A stretch of DNA of 27,548 nucleotides, taken from positions 1 to 27,548 of the forward strand of contig JAFGBW010000089.1 in NCBI GenBank assembly GCA_016932965.1, written 5' to 3'. Positions 1 through 9,070 of this stretch are shown in pieces (position 1 is the stretch's first letter; each line of letters opens with the position of its first letter). Position numbers and translations under genes: made by a program. The notes under the pieces were generated by a model. The model was not told the origin of the DNA, did not search any database, and saw only the letters and a program-made list of their open reading frames with translations. The stretch is from Candidatus Auribacterota bacterium (GTDB lineage Bacteria > Auribacterota > JAFGBW01).

Positions 1-2124
1 TCCGTGATTGCCGGAGTCAGCTATTCTTTTTCGCCATTTATGTTCGCTCATTTATGTCATCTCCAGGTCCTCTCCGCCTGGGCAATCCCGTTGAGTTTTC
101 TCTTTCTTCAGCGGTTTTTCAAAACAGAAAAGACGATGGATTTGTTATATTTTTCTTTGTTCTACCTGATTCAAATTCTTTCAAACGGTTATTATGGGCT
201 GTACCTGACTCTTTTTGCCGGAATGTTTATTGCCTATCATCTGACTCTCAGGCATCGATCATATGGAATACATCATCAGCCTTTTTCTGAAAGCGGTTCT
301 GCCCCTGCAATGAGGTCAGAAGAGGTATCATCAGGTATGGAATATGACATGCCGTCCTTTTCATCGGATTTGCATCCGGATGCGGCAAGCACCCGGATGA
401 TCCTGTTCAAAGTCCTTTTATTTCTGGGCGCGGCCTGGTTACTCGCTTCCCCCTTTTTTTATCAGTATCTTGCCGTCAGAAAGGAAATGGGGTTTTCCAG
501 AGAGACGGTTTTCGGGGCCGATCTTGTTTCGTATTTCATGACCCCTCCGGTCAATATGCTCTATGGCGGTTTTTCAAAATATTTTGATAGGGCTGAAGGA
601 CAGTTGTTTCCCGGATTTACCATCCTATTGTTAGCCTTCATCGGCATTTGTTCCCTTTATCATCCTGAAAAGAGTTCAGCCGGAAAGATCGGGAAAGAAA
701 GCACGGACATAAAAGACCGTCTGATCAATTTCGGATTATGGTTTTTTATCACTTGCGCCATCATGATTTTCATGATGGGCGGCATTCAGATGACCTTTTT
801 GGGTTTTACACTGAAAGCTTCCACTCCGGAGAGAGTACTCCTGGGCGCTTTAATATTAGCCCTATTGAAGTTCATTCGTAATAACAAATTCAGGGAGAAA
901 ATATTGTATTCCTGGACAGGGCTTCAAACCGGTTCGGAAATGAAGATGATTCTGCTGATCGGTCTTTTTGCTTTTGTTTTTTCTTTGGGGCCTGAAATCC
1001 GCCTCTTTGACAGGGCCGTCTTTTCCTGGGGGCCTTACCAGCTTCTGCAAAGATTCATTCCCGGATTTGACGGATTGAGGGTTTCAGGAAGGTTTTTCAT
1101 TTTCGTGTCCTTTTCCCTGTCGCTTTTTTCCATATGGGGATTGAAAAGGATTGAAGAAAGAGTCTCTAAAAACAGGGTGAAGATTTTGAATGCGGCCATC
1201 CTGTTTTTGGTCATCTCTGAGTATCTTTCCGTCCCGGTTCCTTTGCATGTAATGCCGGTCAAAGAGTCTATCCCGCCTGTCTATCGCTGGCTGAAAAATC
1301 AGGATAAAAAAATGACCATCATCGAACTTCCCCTTCCTTCGAATCTGTCCGAGATTGCACAAATCGAATGTCCCAGAATTTATTATTCCTGTTACCATGG
1401 AAAAAATATTTTTAACGGATTCAGCGGGTATATCCCCCCTTTATACCAGGAGATGATGAGGCGTCTTAAATACCGCCCATTGAAGGACTGTATCCGGGAT
1501 TTTAATCGATTAGGGATTGAGTACATTCTTTTTCATTTTGGATTCGGAAAGTATTCGGACCGGTTTCGCAGGGAATTATCCGGTCTCGGCGATGAACTTG
1601 AGTCAGTCATTGAATTCAAAGAAGACAGAGTGTATCGCATAAGAAGAATTAAAGAAGAGATGGGGAAAAGCCCGTTTGTCCCCGGGAGAGTCCTTGCTCG
1701 GGAAAATGAATGGCGGATTTTCTCCAATATCAATCCTGAAAAGGTTTGTCATGCCATTGACGGTGATATGGGTACTTCCTGGAATGTACCGCATGTTCCC
1801 GGCATACATGCCTGGATCGAACTGAACTTCAACCGCACTCACATGGTTGCCGGATTTTCCCTTAAACAGGGGAAAAACGGTCTCAATTATCCGGAAGGGT
1901 ACAAAGTCGAAATATCAAAAAACGGAGTTGAATGGCATGACGTGGCGAACCAGGACACGACCCTCATTCCCATCAGGGATTTTTTAAAGCCGGCTCAGTT
2001 ATCGGTGACGGTGAATTTTCAGCCTGTTTCGTGTCAATGGCTCAGGATCACCAATACAGGCAGTGACCCTGACCGTATCTGGTCAGTCAGTGAGTTGGAA
2101 ATATACAAAACCGGCTCTTCATGA
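1..2124 (+). CDS. Polytopic membrane protein with C-terminal discoidin-like (F5/8 type C) domain, 5' truncated
   Basis: The reading frame is open to the window edge and the visible protein starts inside a hydrophobic stretch, so the true start lies upstream and the GTG at position 4 is not a convincing start. Residues up to about 400 hold many hydrophobic segments, broken by a polar insert at about 85-130; this resembles YfhO/GT-C-type multi-pass membrane glycosyltransferase-like proteins. A soluble, probably periplasmic region follows (about 430-560). The last 120 residues fit an F5/8 type C (discoidin) fold: an A-I-D-G-D-x-G-T-S-W motif near residue 590, later K-V-E-I-S-K-N-G-V-E-W and W-L-R-I-T. 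Such domains usually bind carbohydrate. Function in envelope polysaccharide or protein glycosylation is inferred; no catalytic motif can be assigned because the N-terminal part, where GT-C acidic residues lie, is missing. The stop overlaps the convergent kinase gene by six bases. Confidence 0.7.
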   Translation, partial: SVIAGVSYSFSPFMFAHLCHLQVLSAWAIPLSFLFLQRFFKTEKTMDLLYFSLFYLIQILSNGYYGLYLTLFAGMFIAYHLTLRHRSYGIHHQPFSESGSAPAMRSEEVSSGMEYDMPSFSSDLHPDAASTRMILFKVLLFLGAAWLLASPFFYQYLAVRKEMGFSRETVFGADLVSYFMTPPVNMLYGGFSKYFDRAEGQLFPGFTILLLAFIGICSLYHPEKSSAGKIGKESTDIKDRLINFGLWFFITCAIMIFMMGGIQMTFLGFTLKASTPERVLLGALILALLKFIRNNKFREKILYSWTGLQTGSEMKMILLIGLFAFVFSLGPEIRLFDRAVFSWGPYQLLQRFIPGFDGLRVSGRFFIFVSFSLSLFSIWGLKRIEERVSKNRVKILNAAILFLVISEYLSVPVPLHVMPVKESIPPVYRWLKNQDKKMTIIELPLPSNLSEIAQIECPRIYYSCYHGKNIFNGFSGYIPPLYQEMMRRLKYRPLKDCIRDFNRLGIEYILFHFGFGKYSDRFRRELSGLGDELESVIEFKEDRVYRIRRIKEEMGKSPFVPGRVLARENEWRIFSNINPEKVCHAIDGDMGTSWNVPHVPGIHAWIELNFNRTHMVAGFSLKQGKNGLNYPEGYKVEISKNGVEWHDVANQDTTLIPIRDFLKPAQLSVTVNFQPVSCQWLRITNTGSDPDRIWSVSELEIYKTGSS

Positions 2125-3108
2125 ATTCAGAATTTTCTTTGCATAATCGTTTAAAATGGCTGCATTTTCAGGAGTGAGTCTGGCTCCGCTTTGGCTGACG
2201 ATGAGGGCGCCCGCTTTGGAGCCGAGGGCGCCGGCTGTTTGGATATCCAGGTTTTTGGACAATCCGAACAAAATTCCTCCGGCATACGCATCTCCTGCGC
2301 CGTTTGTGTCGGCCACATTCACTTTTTCAGCTGGAATGCGGACGGTCCTGCCATTTTTGGATATAAAGGAGCCTTTTCCTCCTTCCTTGACAACGGCGGT
2401 TTCGCAATACGAGGTAAACACATTTAAAGATTCCTGGGGCGGTAATCCTGTGAATGCGCGGCTCTCGTCTTCATTTGCGAAAAGAATATCCACGTACTTG
2501 TTTTCGAGCGCTTTTTTGAAACGGTCTTTATTTTGCTCCACGACCGTAAAGGAACTCAGATCCAACGCCATTTTTTGCCCGTTTGTTCTGGCGGTTTTCA
2601 GGATATGGGTGAAAAGGTCCGGATTAAAAACAAGATAGGCTTCCACCAGAAGAAGGGGGGCCTGGTTCATTACGGCCGGAGTTAAATCGTCCGGTGTCAT
2701 TTCCACTGCGGCGCCCAGATGCGTGGCAAAAGTGCGTTCACCGTCGGGAGTAATGAAGCTGACCACGATCCCGGTCTGTCTGTCCGGAGAGTAAAGCTCC
2801 AGGTAATGCACGAGGGCTTTTTCTGTCTGGGTTTTAAAGTAATCCCCGGTTTTATCTTTTCCGATTTTTCCTGCAAAAGCAGCGTTACCACCGCAGCAGG
2901 CAAAAGAAGCAATCACATTCGCAGCGGCTCCGCCGGGACAGAACTGTTTTGCTGAGTCCGGAAATTGGTCCAGCAGGTCTTTTGACCTGTCGGCCTCCAC
3001 CAGGGTCATTCCGCCTTTGGGAAGACCTTCTTTAGTCAAGAATTCATCATTCACCCTGATCATCACGTCCACCAGGGCTGATCCGATTCCTAAAATCTCG
3101 AATGGCAT
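2119..3108 (-). CDS. PfkB-family sugar/nucleoside kinase, adenosine kinase-like
   Basis: This 329-residue protein is a ribokinase-fold kinase that phosphorylates a sugar or nucleoside with ATP in the cytoplasm. The family's first signature is at residues 58-65 (P-G-G-A-A-A-N-V) and the second near 266-275 (D-T-N-G-A-G-D-A-Y-A-G-G), where the last D is the catalytic base and G-A-G forms the anion hole. The N-terminal G-I-G-S-A-L-V-D and the later T-H-L-G-A-A with P-D-D-L resemble bacterial adenosine-kinase-type PfkB proteins more than fructokinases, but substrate cannot be fixed from sequence. I chose ATG at 3108; a GTG five codons upstream (3123) is possible but has no ribosome site and adds residues not usual in the family. 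It lies 172 bases behind queE on the same strand, with an AATTCTTAA-type repeat between them. It ends tail-to-tail with the membrane protein gene. Confidence 0.85.
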   Translation of the reverse strand: MPFEILGIGSALVDVMIRVNDEFLTKEGLPKGGMTLVEADRSKDLLDQFPDSAKQFCPGGAAANVIASFACCGGNAAFAGKIGKDKTGDYFKTQTEKALVHYLELYSPDRQTGIVVSFITPDGERTFATHLGAAVEMTPDDLTPAVMNQAPLLLVEAYLVFNPDLFTHILKTARTNGQKMALDLSSFTVVEQNKDRFKKALENKYVDILFANEDESRAFTGLPPQESLNVFTSYCETAVVKEGGKGSFISKNGRTVRIPAEKVNVADTNGAGDAYAGGILFGLSKNLDIQTAGALGSKAGALIVSQSGARLTPENAAILNDYAKKILNS

Positions 3109-3185
3109 GGTTCGCTCAATCACAATGTGTAGGTTGGCTGGTCATTATTCTGTTTCACGACTGTCGGGTTCCCTTTTATCTCCTT

Positions 3186-3208
3186 GATTCTTAATTTTCA
3201 ATTCTAAC
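3186..3208. repeat. AATTCTTAA-type intergenic repeat
   Basis: A short AT-rich run (GATTCTTAATTTTCAATTC) between queE and the kinase. Related runs lie at about 11507, 14577, 19989, 25832 and 25949. It is one member of a degenerate dispersed family. Confidence 0.5.
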
Positions 3209-3280
3209 CTGCGTATAGATAATAGGCTATAATAAAATGATGGCACTATATGAGTCTCGATTTGTGATATGATATTGGAT

Positions 3281-3931
3281 TCAGACTCCTTTTTGATGTG
3301 GCGGCCAGATATATTTATGCAGCTGCAGCTGCATGCGGACATCCAGATTATCCGCCAGGATCCATTCTGCAAGGATGCGGGGTTCAAGCTCTTGGGACAC
3401 ACAGGACATCAGGATCGTGCCGCAGCGTCCGGAGAGCTGATTTTCCTGAATGAATCGTTTTGAAAATTCGTAATCTTCACGGTTGCCGATGACAAATTTG
3501 ATTTCATCCTTTTTGCTGATATCCTCTATAAGCGCCGGATTGTTTTTATGGCTCATGTTTGATGAAGGCGTTTTGATGTCCACAATATAATGGGCTCCCC
3601 TGGGATAATCCCGGATCAGATGACATCCTGCAGTTTCCACTAATACGGTGTATGGGTGGTCGAGCAGTTCTTTGATCAGGATGCGGCAGCCTGGCTGATC
3701 CAGGGGTTCGCCTCCGGTCACCAGAACATGACTACAGGACATACCGCTGATTTGCATCAGGATTTCCTCGATTGTTTTTTCTTCTCCTTCATGAAACGCA
3801 TAAGCGGTGTCGCAATAACTGCATCGGAGACTGCATCCGGAAAGACGGATAAAAATAAAAGGAATCCCGGCAAAGGAAGATTCCCCCTGAATGCTTTTGA
3901 AGATTTCATTAATTTTCAACCGGATGTTCAT
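3281..3931 (-). CDS. queE: 7-carboxy-7-deazaguanine synthase (radical SAM)
   Basis: QueE converts 6-carboxy-5,6,7,8-tetrahydropterin to 7-carboxy-7-deazaguanine, a step toward queuosine and other 7-deazapurines. The 216-residue protein has the family N-terminus (S-I-Q-G-E-S near residue 13, A-G-I-P, F-I-R-L) followed by the QueE form of the radical-SAM cluster motif, C-x3-C-x2-C at C33, C37 and C40, then D-T-A-Y-A. A G-G-E-P motif lies near residue 74. Length is normal. No queC, queD or queF gene is in the window, so the rest of the pathway must be elsewhere. The ATG at 3931 gives the expected start although no Shine-Dalgarno sequence precedes it. The gene is divergent from the four-cysteine protein and aldolase pair and is followed on the same strand by the kinase. 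Confidence 0.95.
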   Translation of the reverse strand: MNIRLKINEIFKSIQGESSFAGIPFIFIRLSGCSLRCSYCDTAYAFHEGEEKTIEEILMQISGMSCSHVLVTGGEPLDQPGCRILIKELLDHPYTVLVETAGCHLIRDYPRGAHYIVDIKTPSSNMSHKNNPALIEDISKKDEIKFVIGNREDYEFSKRFIQENQLSGRCGTILMSCVSQELEPRILAEWILADNLDVRMQLQLHKYIWPPHQKGV

Positions 3932-3980
3932 CAGGGAAGTTTTTAAAACAAAATAGTCGTTTTTTAAATGCTTTTCTTTA

Positions 3981-4009
3981 TTGACCCTTGTCTGGGGTCT
4001 TTGTTACAT
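3981..4009 (+). promoter_or_regulatory. Candidate sigma70 promoter for the small-protein/aldolase pair
   Basis: TTGACC (3981-3986), a 17-base spacer and TTACAT (4004-4009) lie about 40 bases before the start of the 76-residue protein. An imperfect dyad GACCC/GGGTC (3983-3987 and 3995-3999) overlaps the -35 element and spacer and could be an operator. Assigned by eye only. Confidence 0.45.
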
Positions 4010-4050
4010 ACATCTTCACTATATTTCAATTGATACAGATCACTAAGAGA

Positions 4051-4281
4051 ATGGAAACCGTCATGCCGATCAAAGGATACATTGAATACAAGCGAAGGGA
4101 ATTCTGCAAGGATGTGCACTGCCCCGTGCAGGTGAATCTGGATGTGGAAACAGAAGGTTCTCCGATATATGAGAATATCAGAAATACCTGTAAAACAGGC
4201 TGCATATATAGCACCTATCAGTTTCATCACTGGTTGATGGAAAAAGGATACCTGATCGTCAGACCGGAACAAGGAGGTTGA
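4051..4281 (+). CDS. Small four-cysteine protein upstream of the LsrF-like aldolase
   Basis: I do not recognise a named family. The frame is open from 3988, but ATG at 4051 (76 residues), or at 4063 (72 residues), is preferred: upstream residues are hydrophobic, unrelated in style, and overlap the promoter-like sequence. With the 4051 start, cysteines are at 19, 24, 47 and 51 (C-x4-C and C-x3-C), with a histidine pair at 59-60, so a metal site is plausible. The protein is charged and soluble, with no signal peptide. It opens with K-G-Y-I-E-Y-K-R-R-E-F-C and ends in a G-Y-L-I-V-R-P segment. Its stop codon (4279-4281) lies just before the aldolase start at 4284, and its last codons carry that gene's AAGGAGGT ribosome site, so the two are cotranscribed and probably translationally linked. 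A partner or metal-delivery role is inference. Confidence 0.75.
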   Translation: METVMPIKGYIEYKRREFCKDVHCPVQVNLDVETEGSPIYENIRNTCKTGCIYSTYQFHHWLMEKGYLIVRPEQGG

Positions 4282-4283
4282 GT

Positions 4284-5081
4284 ATGGATTGGGGAATGAG
4301 AAATCGTTTGAGTAAACTGATTCAGACTGACGGCAAATGTTTTTTTATGCCGATTGATCACGGTTATTTTCAGGGACCGACATCCTGTCTTGAAAAACCC
4401 GGGAAAACCATCGCACCTTTGTTTCCTTATTATGACGCTTTGTTTGTCACCCGGGGGGTGCTGCGTTCTGCGATCGATCCCTTAACGAGTAAGCCGATCA
4501 TATTGAGAGTATCGGGCGGTACCAGCATGGCGGGAAAAGACCTGGCCAATGAAAGCATCACCACATCCATCGAGGAAATCATCCGTCTGAACGTATCTGC
4601 TGTCGGAATTTCCATTTTTGTCGGAAGCGATTATGAACGCCAGACTCTTCAGAATCTCTCTGATATGGTCAACCAGTGCGAAAATGTCGGTATTCCGGTC
4701 ATGGCAGTGACCGCGGTGGGGAAAGAAATGGAAAAAAGGGACAGCCGTTATCTTGCCTTGAGCTGCCGGATTGCCGCGGAACTGGGGGCTAAGGTGGTTA
4801 AAACGTATTGGTGTGAAGAGAATTTTGAAAAAGTTGTCAACGGTTGCCCGGTTCCCGTCGTGATGGCGGGAGGGCCCAAATGCGAAACGGAAAAGCAGGT
4901 GTTCGAGTTTGTCTGCGACGGTATTCAGAAAGGCTCCATCGGGATCAACCTTGGAAGAAACGTCTGGCAAAGTAAACATCCGGTTGCCATGGCCAGGGCA
5001 TTATATGCCATCATTCATGAAAAGGCGGACGTGAAAAAGGCCCAGGAAGTATTCAACGAGGAAAAAAATAAAAAAGATTAA
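4284..5081 (+). CDS. LsrF-like class I aldolase/thiolase (DeoC/FbaB-DhnA superfamily)
   Basis: This 265-residue TIM-barrel enzyme strongly resembles LsrF, the thiolase that cleaves 3-hydroxy-2,4-pentanedione 5-phosphate in autoinducer-2 breakdown. Shared features include the N-terminal D-W-G-M-x-N-R-L-S, I-D-H-G-Y-F-Q-G-P-T (residues 24-33), T-R-G-V-L-R-S, A-V-T-A-V-G-K, the Schiff-base lysine in V-V-K-T-Y-W (K173), A-G-G-P-K and the C-terminal phosphate site G-R-N-V-W-Q-S-x-H-P-V-A-M. Start is ATG 4284, six bases past AAGGAGGT (4271-4278); a TTG at 4278 is unsupported. No lsrK, lsrR, lsrB or ABC transporter genes are nearby, so an AI-2 role is not supported by context. Related DhnA-type enzymes act in sugar-phosphate and aromatic amino acid pathways, so the true substrate is open. 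Confidence 0.85.
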   Translation: MDWGMRNRLSKLIQTDGKCFFMPIDHGYFQGPTSCLEKPGKTIAPLFPYYDALFVTRGVLRSAIDPLTSKPIILRVSGGTSMAGKDLANESITTSIEEIIRLNVSAVGISIFVGSDYERQTLQNLSDMVNQCENVGIPVMAVTAVGKEMEKRDSRYLALSCRIAAELGAKVVKTYWCEENFEKVVNGCPVPVVMAGGPKCETEKQVFEFVCDGIQKGSIGINLGRNVWQSKHPVAMARALYAIIHEKADVKKAQEVFNEEKNKKD

Positions 5082-5189
5082 TCATTTATTTTTTCTTCTC
5101 TGCGCCTCTGCTCGGTGAAAATATTTTTTTAAAAAGTGACCTCTGTCTAAGGGGCTCTTCATCTTCCATTTTCAATCAAGTCACGATCA

Positions 5190-8100
5190 TCAATAACCCA
5201 GATAAGGAGAGAGCCATCTTTCGGCTGTCTGGACATCCATGTTTTTGCGTGAGGCATAATCCCGGATCTGGTCTTTTCCGAGTTTGCCGATTCCGAAATA
5301 TCTGGAATTGGGATGGGAAAAATAAAGACCTGAAACCGAGGAAGCCGGATTCATGGCGAAATTTTCCGTGAGTGTTACGCCGATATTTTTTTCGGTCTGC
5401 AATAAATCAAAAAGCGTGCGTTTTTCCGTGTGATCAGGACAGGCCGGGTATCCAAATGCAGGACGGATACCTCGGTATTTTTCCGTGAAGATGTCTTCCG
5501 GACCCAGCGTTTCGTCGGGCGCGTATCTCCAGAATGTTTTTCTCACGCGTTCATGCATCTGTTCCGCCAGGGCTTCCGCCAGGCGGTCTGCCAGGATCTG
5601 TGCCAGAATCCGTGTGTATTCGTCATTCTTTTCTCTTAATTTTTGGCGGTAGATTTCCAGGCCGATTCCGCAGGTAACGGTAAAGGCCCCGATATAATCG
5701 ATTTTTCCGGATTCAATGGGGGCAATGAAATCAGCCAGGCACCAATTGGGTTCCTTATCCGGTCTTTTGAACTGCTGGCGGAGAAAATGAAATACCGCAG
5801 CGGTTTTAGATCTCGACTCGTCGGGATAGACTGCAATATCCCCGCCGGTGCTGTTTGCGGGGAAAAGACCTGTCACGGCCCGTGCAATGATGTGCTTGTT
5901 TGAAATGATTTGGTTCAAAAGAGCCTGGGCGTCGTCAAAGACCTTTTTTGCCTGAGGATTTTTCAGGATTTCCGGGTACTTTCCATCCATTTCCCAGGCA
6001 TGAAAAAAGGGTGTCCAGTCGATGAAGGGAATGATTTCTTCCATTTTGATGTCGGAAAAGACGTGGATTCCCTTAAGGGAGGGAACGGGTATGGGATAAG
6101 ATTTCCAGTCAAAACGAAACGCGTTTTTATTAGCTGATTCCAGGGGGAGCAAAGAAAGGCTTTCCTGAATTTTCATGTGTTTTTCACGGATTTGCCGGTA
6201 CTCTTTCTGTATTTTTTCCTCCAGTTTTTTTCTGCTTTCTGTCTGACTGAGGCTGGATGCGATGTTGACGCATTGAGTAGCGTCGCTGACGTGAATACAG
6301 ATGCCACTGTACTGCGGCGCAATCTTCACAGCGGTATGGACCGAGGAGGTGGTTGCTCCCCCGATTAAAAGGGGGATATGGAAACCCTCCCGTTCCATTT
6401 CCTTTGCCACATGGACCATTTCATCCAGAGAGGGGGTGATCAATCCGCTTAGCCCGATCATGTCCGCTTTTTTTTCTCTGGCCGTATTCAGGATGGTTTC
6501 ACAAGGCGTCATGATTCCTGCGTCAATGATTTCAAAATGATTGCAGGCCAGAACAACGCTCACGATATTTTTTCCGATGTCATGGACATCCCCCTTGACT
6601 GTGGCCAGGACAATCCTGGGGGAAGAGGCAGCATCCTTTTGATTTTTCCGGATGAAAGGGGATAAATATTCCACCGCCTTTTTCATGACCCTGGCTGTTT
6701 TTATGACCTGGGGCAGAAACATTTTTCCTTCTCCGAAAAGTTTTCCAACCTCGTTCATGCCTTTCATGAGGGGCCCCTCGATGATTTCCATGGGTGTGGG
6801 GTATTTCAGCCTGGCTTCCTCGACGTCTGATTCAATGAATTGATCCTCGCCCTTGATCAGACTGTGGATCAGGCGTTCATCCACTGGAAGCGTTCTCCAT
6901 TCTTTCCCCTTATTTTCTTTCTGAGGGCCGGAAGACTGGAAAGAAGCCGCCAGGACTGACAGTTTTTCCGTTGCTTCGGATGACCGGTTCAATATGACAT
7001 CTTCCACTGCCTGCAAAAGATCAGCTGGAATGGAGGTGTAGACAAAGAGTTGTCCTGGATTCACGATCCCCATGTCCATGCCGGCCTTGGAGGCGTGGTA
7101 AAGAAAAACGGAATGCATGGCTGAACGAACGGTTTCATTTCCGCGGAAGGCAAAAGACAGGTTGCTGACTCCTCCGCTGATATGGGAAACGGGATATTTG
7201 GCTTTCAGGGTTCGGGCGGCTTCGATGAAATGGACCGCATGGTGATTGTGTTCTTTCATGCCTGTGGCCACGGCAAAGACGTTCAGATCGAAGATGATAT
7301 CCTCGGGAGGGAACTGGATTTTTTCAGTCAAAAGGGAATGGGCGCGTTCGCTGATTGCGATTTTTCTGGCGGCGGTCTCGGCCTGGCCCTGTTCGTCGAC
7401 AGCCATCACGATGACTGCTGCGCCATAGCGCCGGATCAGCCTGGCTCGTTCCAGAAACAGTTCCTCTCCTTCTTTAAGGCTGAGGGAGTTGACAATCCCT
7501 TTCCCCTGAAGACATTTGAGTCCTGCTTCAATCACATGCCATTTTGAGGAGTCGATCATGACCGGCACTCTTGCGATAGAAGGTTCAGAAGCGATGAGGT
7601 TTAAAAAATGGGTCATGGCTTTTTCGGAATCGAGCATGGCCTCATCCATATTGATGTCAATGATCTGCGCGCCGTTTTCCACCTGCTGTTTTGCCACCTG
7701 TAGTGCGGATGTGTAATTGCCATCCAGGATCATTTTGGCGAATTTTTTTGATCCGGTGACGTTCGTACGCTCTCCGATATTCGTGAAATTGGAATCAGGA
7801 CGAAGGGTCAGGATTTCTGTTCCGCACAAACGGGTGTAAAAAGAAGGGCGCGGAGGTGTCCGGGGAGGGATCCCTTCCAGAGCCTCTGCGATTTCACGGA
7901 TAAAATCCGGAGTGGTTCCGCAGCAGCCGCCTGCGATATTCAAGAGGCCTTTTTCAGCGTATTGTTTCATGATTGTGGCCATATGCTCCGGTGTTTCATC
8001 ATATCCGCCCAGGGCGTTGGGAAGGCCTGCATTGGGATGACAGCTTAGAAACCACGGTGCCATCCGGGACAATTCTTCAAGATGAGGCCCCATCTGTTCA

Positions 8101-8822
8101 GCGCCGAGTGTGCAATTGAGTCCCGCTGCCAGAAGCTGGACATGGGAGATGGAGCATAAAAAAGCCTCCAGACTCTGACCCGAATAGATTTTACCGTTAT
8201 CAAGTGTGGCGGAGACGATAACAGGCAGGGATGTTCCTGTTTTTTCAAAAAGGGTCTGTATGGCGAACAGGGCGGCCTTGCAGTTGAGGGTGTCAAACAC
8301 GGTTTCAACCAGGAGGATATCCACTCCCCCTTCCACGAGACCTGAGATCTGTTCCGTATAAGCACAAACGAGGTCATCAAAGGTGACGGCCCGGAAAGCG
8401 GGGTTGCTCACGTCCGGTGAGAAGGAAGCGGTTTTATCCGTTGGGCCGATGGATCCTGCCACATAACGTGGTTTGGACAAGGTGGAAAAACTGGAAGCGG
8501 CTTTTTTGGCGATCCTGGCAGAAGCCGTGTTGATTTCACGGACATGAGACTGCATTTGATACTGGTACGCCGAGACAGAAGTCGCGTTGAAGGTGTTGGT
8601 TTCAATGATGTCTGCTCCGGCTTTCAAATACTCTTCATGGATCTGTTTGATGATATCAGGACGGGTCAGAGAAAGAACATCATTATAACCTTTCAGATCT
8701 TTTTTGTGGCCGGCAAAAAGGCTGCCGCGGAAATCCGTTTCGGAAAGTTTATATTTTTGAATCTGGGTCCCCATGGCCCCGTCCAGGATCAGAATCCGTT
8801 GTTTCATTAATTCGTGAAGCAT
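5190..8822 (-). CDS. metH: Cobalamin-dependent methionine synthase
   Basis: MetH transfers a methyl group from 5-methyltetrahydrofolate to homocysteine by way of methylcobalamin. At 1210 residues it is near the E. coli length (1227) and all modules are present. The homocysteine domain starts D-G-A-M-G-T and carries the zinc cysteines (N-C-T-L-G near 240, G-G-C-C-G near 302). The pterin-binding domain includes [11 protein letters not shown] near 350. A cobalamin cap leads to the B12 site D-V-H-D-I-G-K-N near 745, whose histidine ligates cobalt, and a later S-G-L-I-T-P-S. The C-terminal reactivation domain binds SAM (R-P-A-F-G-Y-P-A-C). The first ATG (8822) is used; a second ATG five codons on is possible, and neither has a clear ribosome site. 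It shares one-carbon/methionine metabolism with metG further on, but is a separate transcription unit. Confidence 0.97.
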   Translation of the reverse strand: MLHELMKQRILILDGAMGTQIQKYKLSETDFRGSLFAGHKKDLKGYNDVLSLTRPDIIKQIHEEYLKAGADIIETNTFNATSVSAYQYQMQSHVREINTASARIAKKAASSFSTLSKPRYVAGSIGPTDKTASFSPDVSNPAFRAVTFDDLVCAYTEQISGLVEGGVDILLVETVFDTLNCKAALFAIQTLFEKTGTSLPVIVSATLDNGKIYSGQSLEAFLCSISHVQLLAAGLNCTLGAEQMGPHLEELSRMAPWFLSCHPNAGLPNALGGYDETPEHMATIMKQYAEKGLLNIAGGCCGTTPDFIREIAEALEGIPPRTPPRPSFYTRLCGTEILTLRPDSNFTNIGERTNVTGSKKFAKMILDGNYTSALQVAKQQVENGAQIIDINMDEAMLDSEKAMTHFLNLIASEPSIARVPVMIDSSKWHVIEAGLKCLQGKGIVNSLSLKEGEELFLERARLIRRYGAAVIVMAVDEQGQAETAARKIAISERAHSLLTEKIQFPPEDIIFDLNVFAVATGMKEHNHHAVHFIEAARTLKAKYPVSHISGGVSNLSFAFRGNETVRSAMHSVFLYHASKAGMDMGIVNPGQLFVYTSIPADLLQAVEDVILNRSSEATEKLSVLAASFQSSGPQKENKGKEWRTLPVDERLIHSLIKGEDQFIESDVEEARLKYPTPMEIIEGPLMKGMNEVGKLFGEGKMFLPQVIKTARVMKKAVEYLSPFIRKNQKDAASSPRIVLATVKGDVHDIGKNIVSVVLACNHFEIIDAGIMTPCETILNTAREKKADMIGLSGLITPSLDEMVHVAKEMEREGFHIPLLIGGATTSSVHTAVKIAPQYSGICIHVSDATQCVNIASSLSQTESRKKLEEKIQKEYRQIREKHMKIQESLSLLPLESANKNAFRFDWKSYPIPVPSLKGIHVFSDIKMEEIIPFIDWTPFFHAWEMDGKYPEILKNPQAKKVFDDAQALLNQIISNKHIIARAVTGLFPANSTGGDIAVYPDESRSKTAAVFHFLRQQFKRPDKEPNWCLADFIAPIESGKIDYIGAFTVTCGIGLEIYRQKLREKNDEYTRILAQILADRLAEALAEQMHERVRKTFWRYAPDETLGPEDIFTEKYRGIRPAFGYPACPDHTEKRTLFDLLQTEKNIGVTLTENFAMNPASSVSGLYFSHPNSRYFGIGKLGKDQIRDYASRKNMDVQTAERWLSPYLGY

Positions 8823-8856
8823 ATCGTTTTCTTATGAAGATTTTAGTTTTTATAAC

Positions 8857-8885
8857 AGGATAAAATCTATCATCGTTTATTGCAA
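8857..8885 (-). promoter_or_regulatory. Weak candidate promoter for metH
   Basis: Read on the minus strand: TTGCAA (8880-8885), 17 bases, then a poor -10 TATCCT (8857-8862), about 35 bases before the metH start. No cobalamin or SAM riboswitch is recognisable in this short leader. Confidence 0.25.
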
Positions 8886-8944
8886 CTGCACAAGTTAGAA
8901 TTGTGAATAGTAAATGGGGAAACAGGATTTAGTTATGATCGTTT

Positions 8945-8987
8945 GAAGCCTTTGATTTTTCCTGCTTCAAGAAAAATCAAAGGCTTC
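8945..8987. terminator. Perfect 17-bp hairpin, second of a tandem pair
   Basis: GAAGCCTTTGATTTTTC (8945-8961) and its exact complement (8971-8987) enclose a 9-base loop. It lies downstream of the adaptor gene on the minus strand and beyond the hairpin at 9011. There is no clean T-tract on the minus side, so a transcript-end or stabilising role is likely rather than proven. Confidence 0.55.
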
Positions 8988-9010
8988 CCATGATTTTCTT
9001 TTAAAAGGAT

Positions 9011-9057
9011 GGAGGAAGGAAAACTTTTCTTTTTATAAAAAAAGTTTTCCTTCCTCC
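9011..9057. terminator. Perfect 18-bp hairpin directly after the adaptor gene
   Basis: GGAGGAAGGAAAACTTTT (9011-9028) pairs exactly with 9040-9057 around an 11-base AT-rich loop. It begins 13 bases after the stop of the minus-strand adaptor gene and probably ends that transcript. It forms a pair with the hairpin at 8945-8987. Confidence 0.6.
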
Positions 9058-9070
9058 TACAATGTCCAGC

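Noticed and set aside
3145-3402. 85-codon minus-strand frame overlapping the end of queE
   Set aside because: It overlaps conserved queE sequence in another frame and runs into the AT-rich repeat.
3964-4272. Minus-strand frame opposite the four-cysteine protein
   Set aside because: The plus-strand frame has paired cysteines and is coupled to the aldolase, while the minus frame has neither features nor neighbours that suit it.
4279-5081. Assigning AI-2 quorum-signal breakdown to the LsrF-like enzyme
   Set aside because: No lsr transport, kinase or regulator gene is present, so only the enzyme family is claimed.
8823-8945. Cobalamin or SAM riboswitch before metH
   Set aside because: The leader is too short and lacks the B12-box or SAM-motif sequences.
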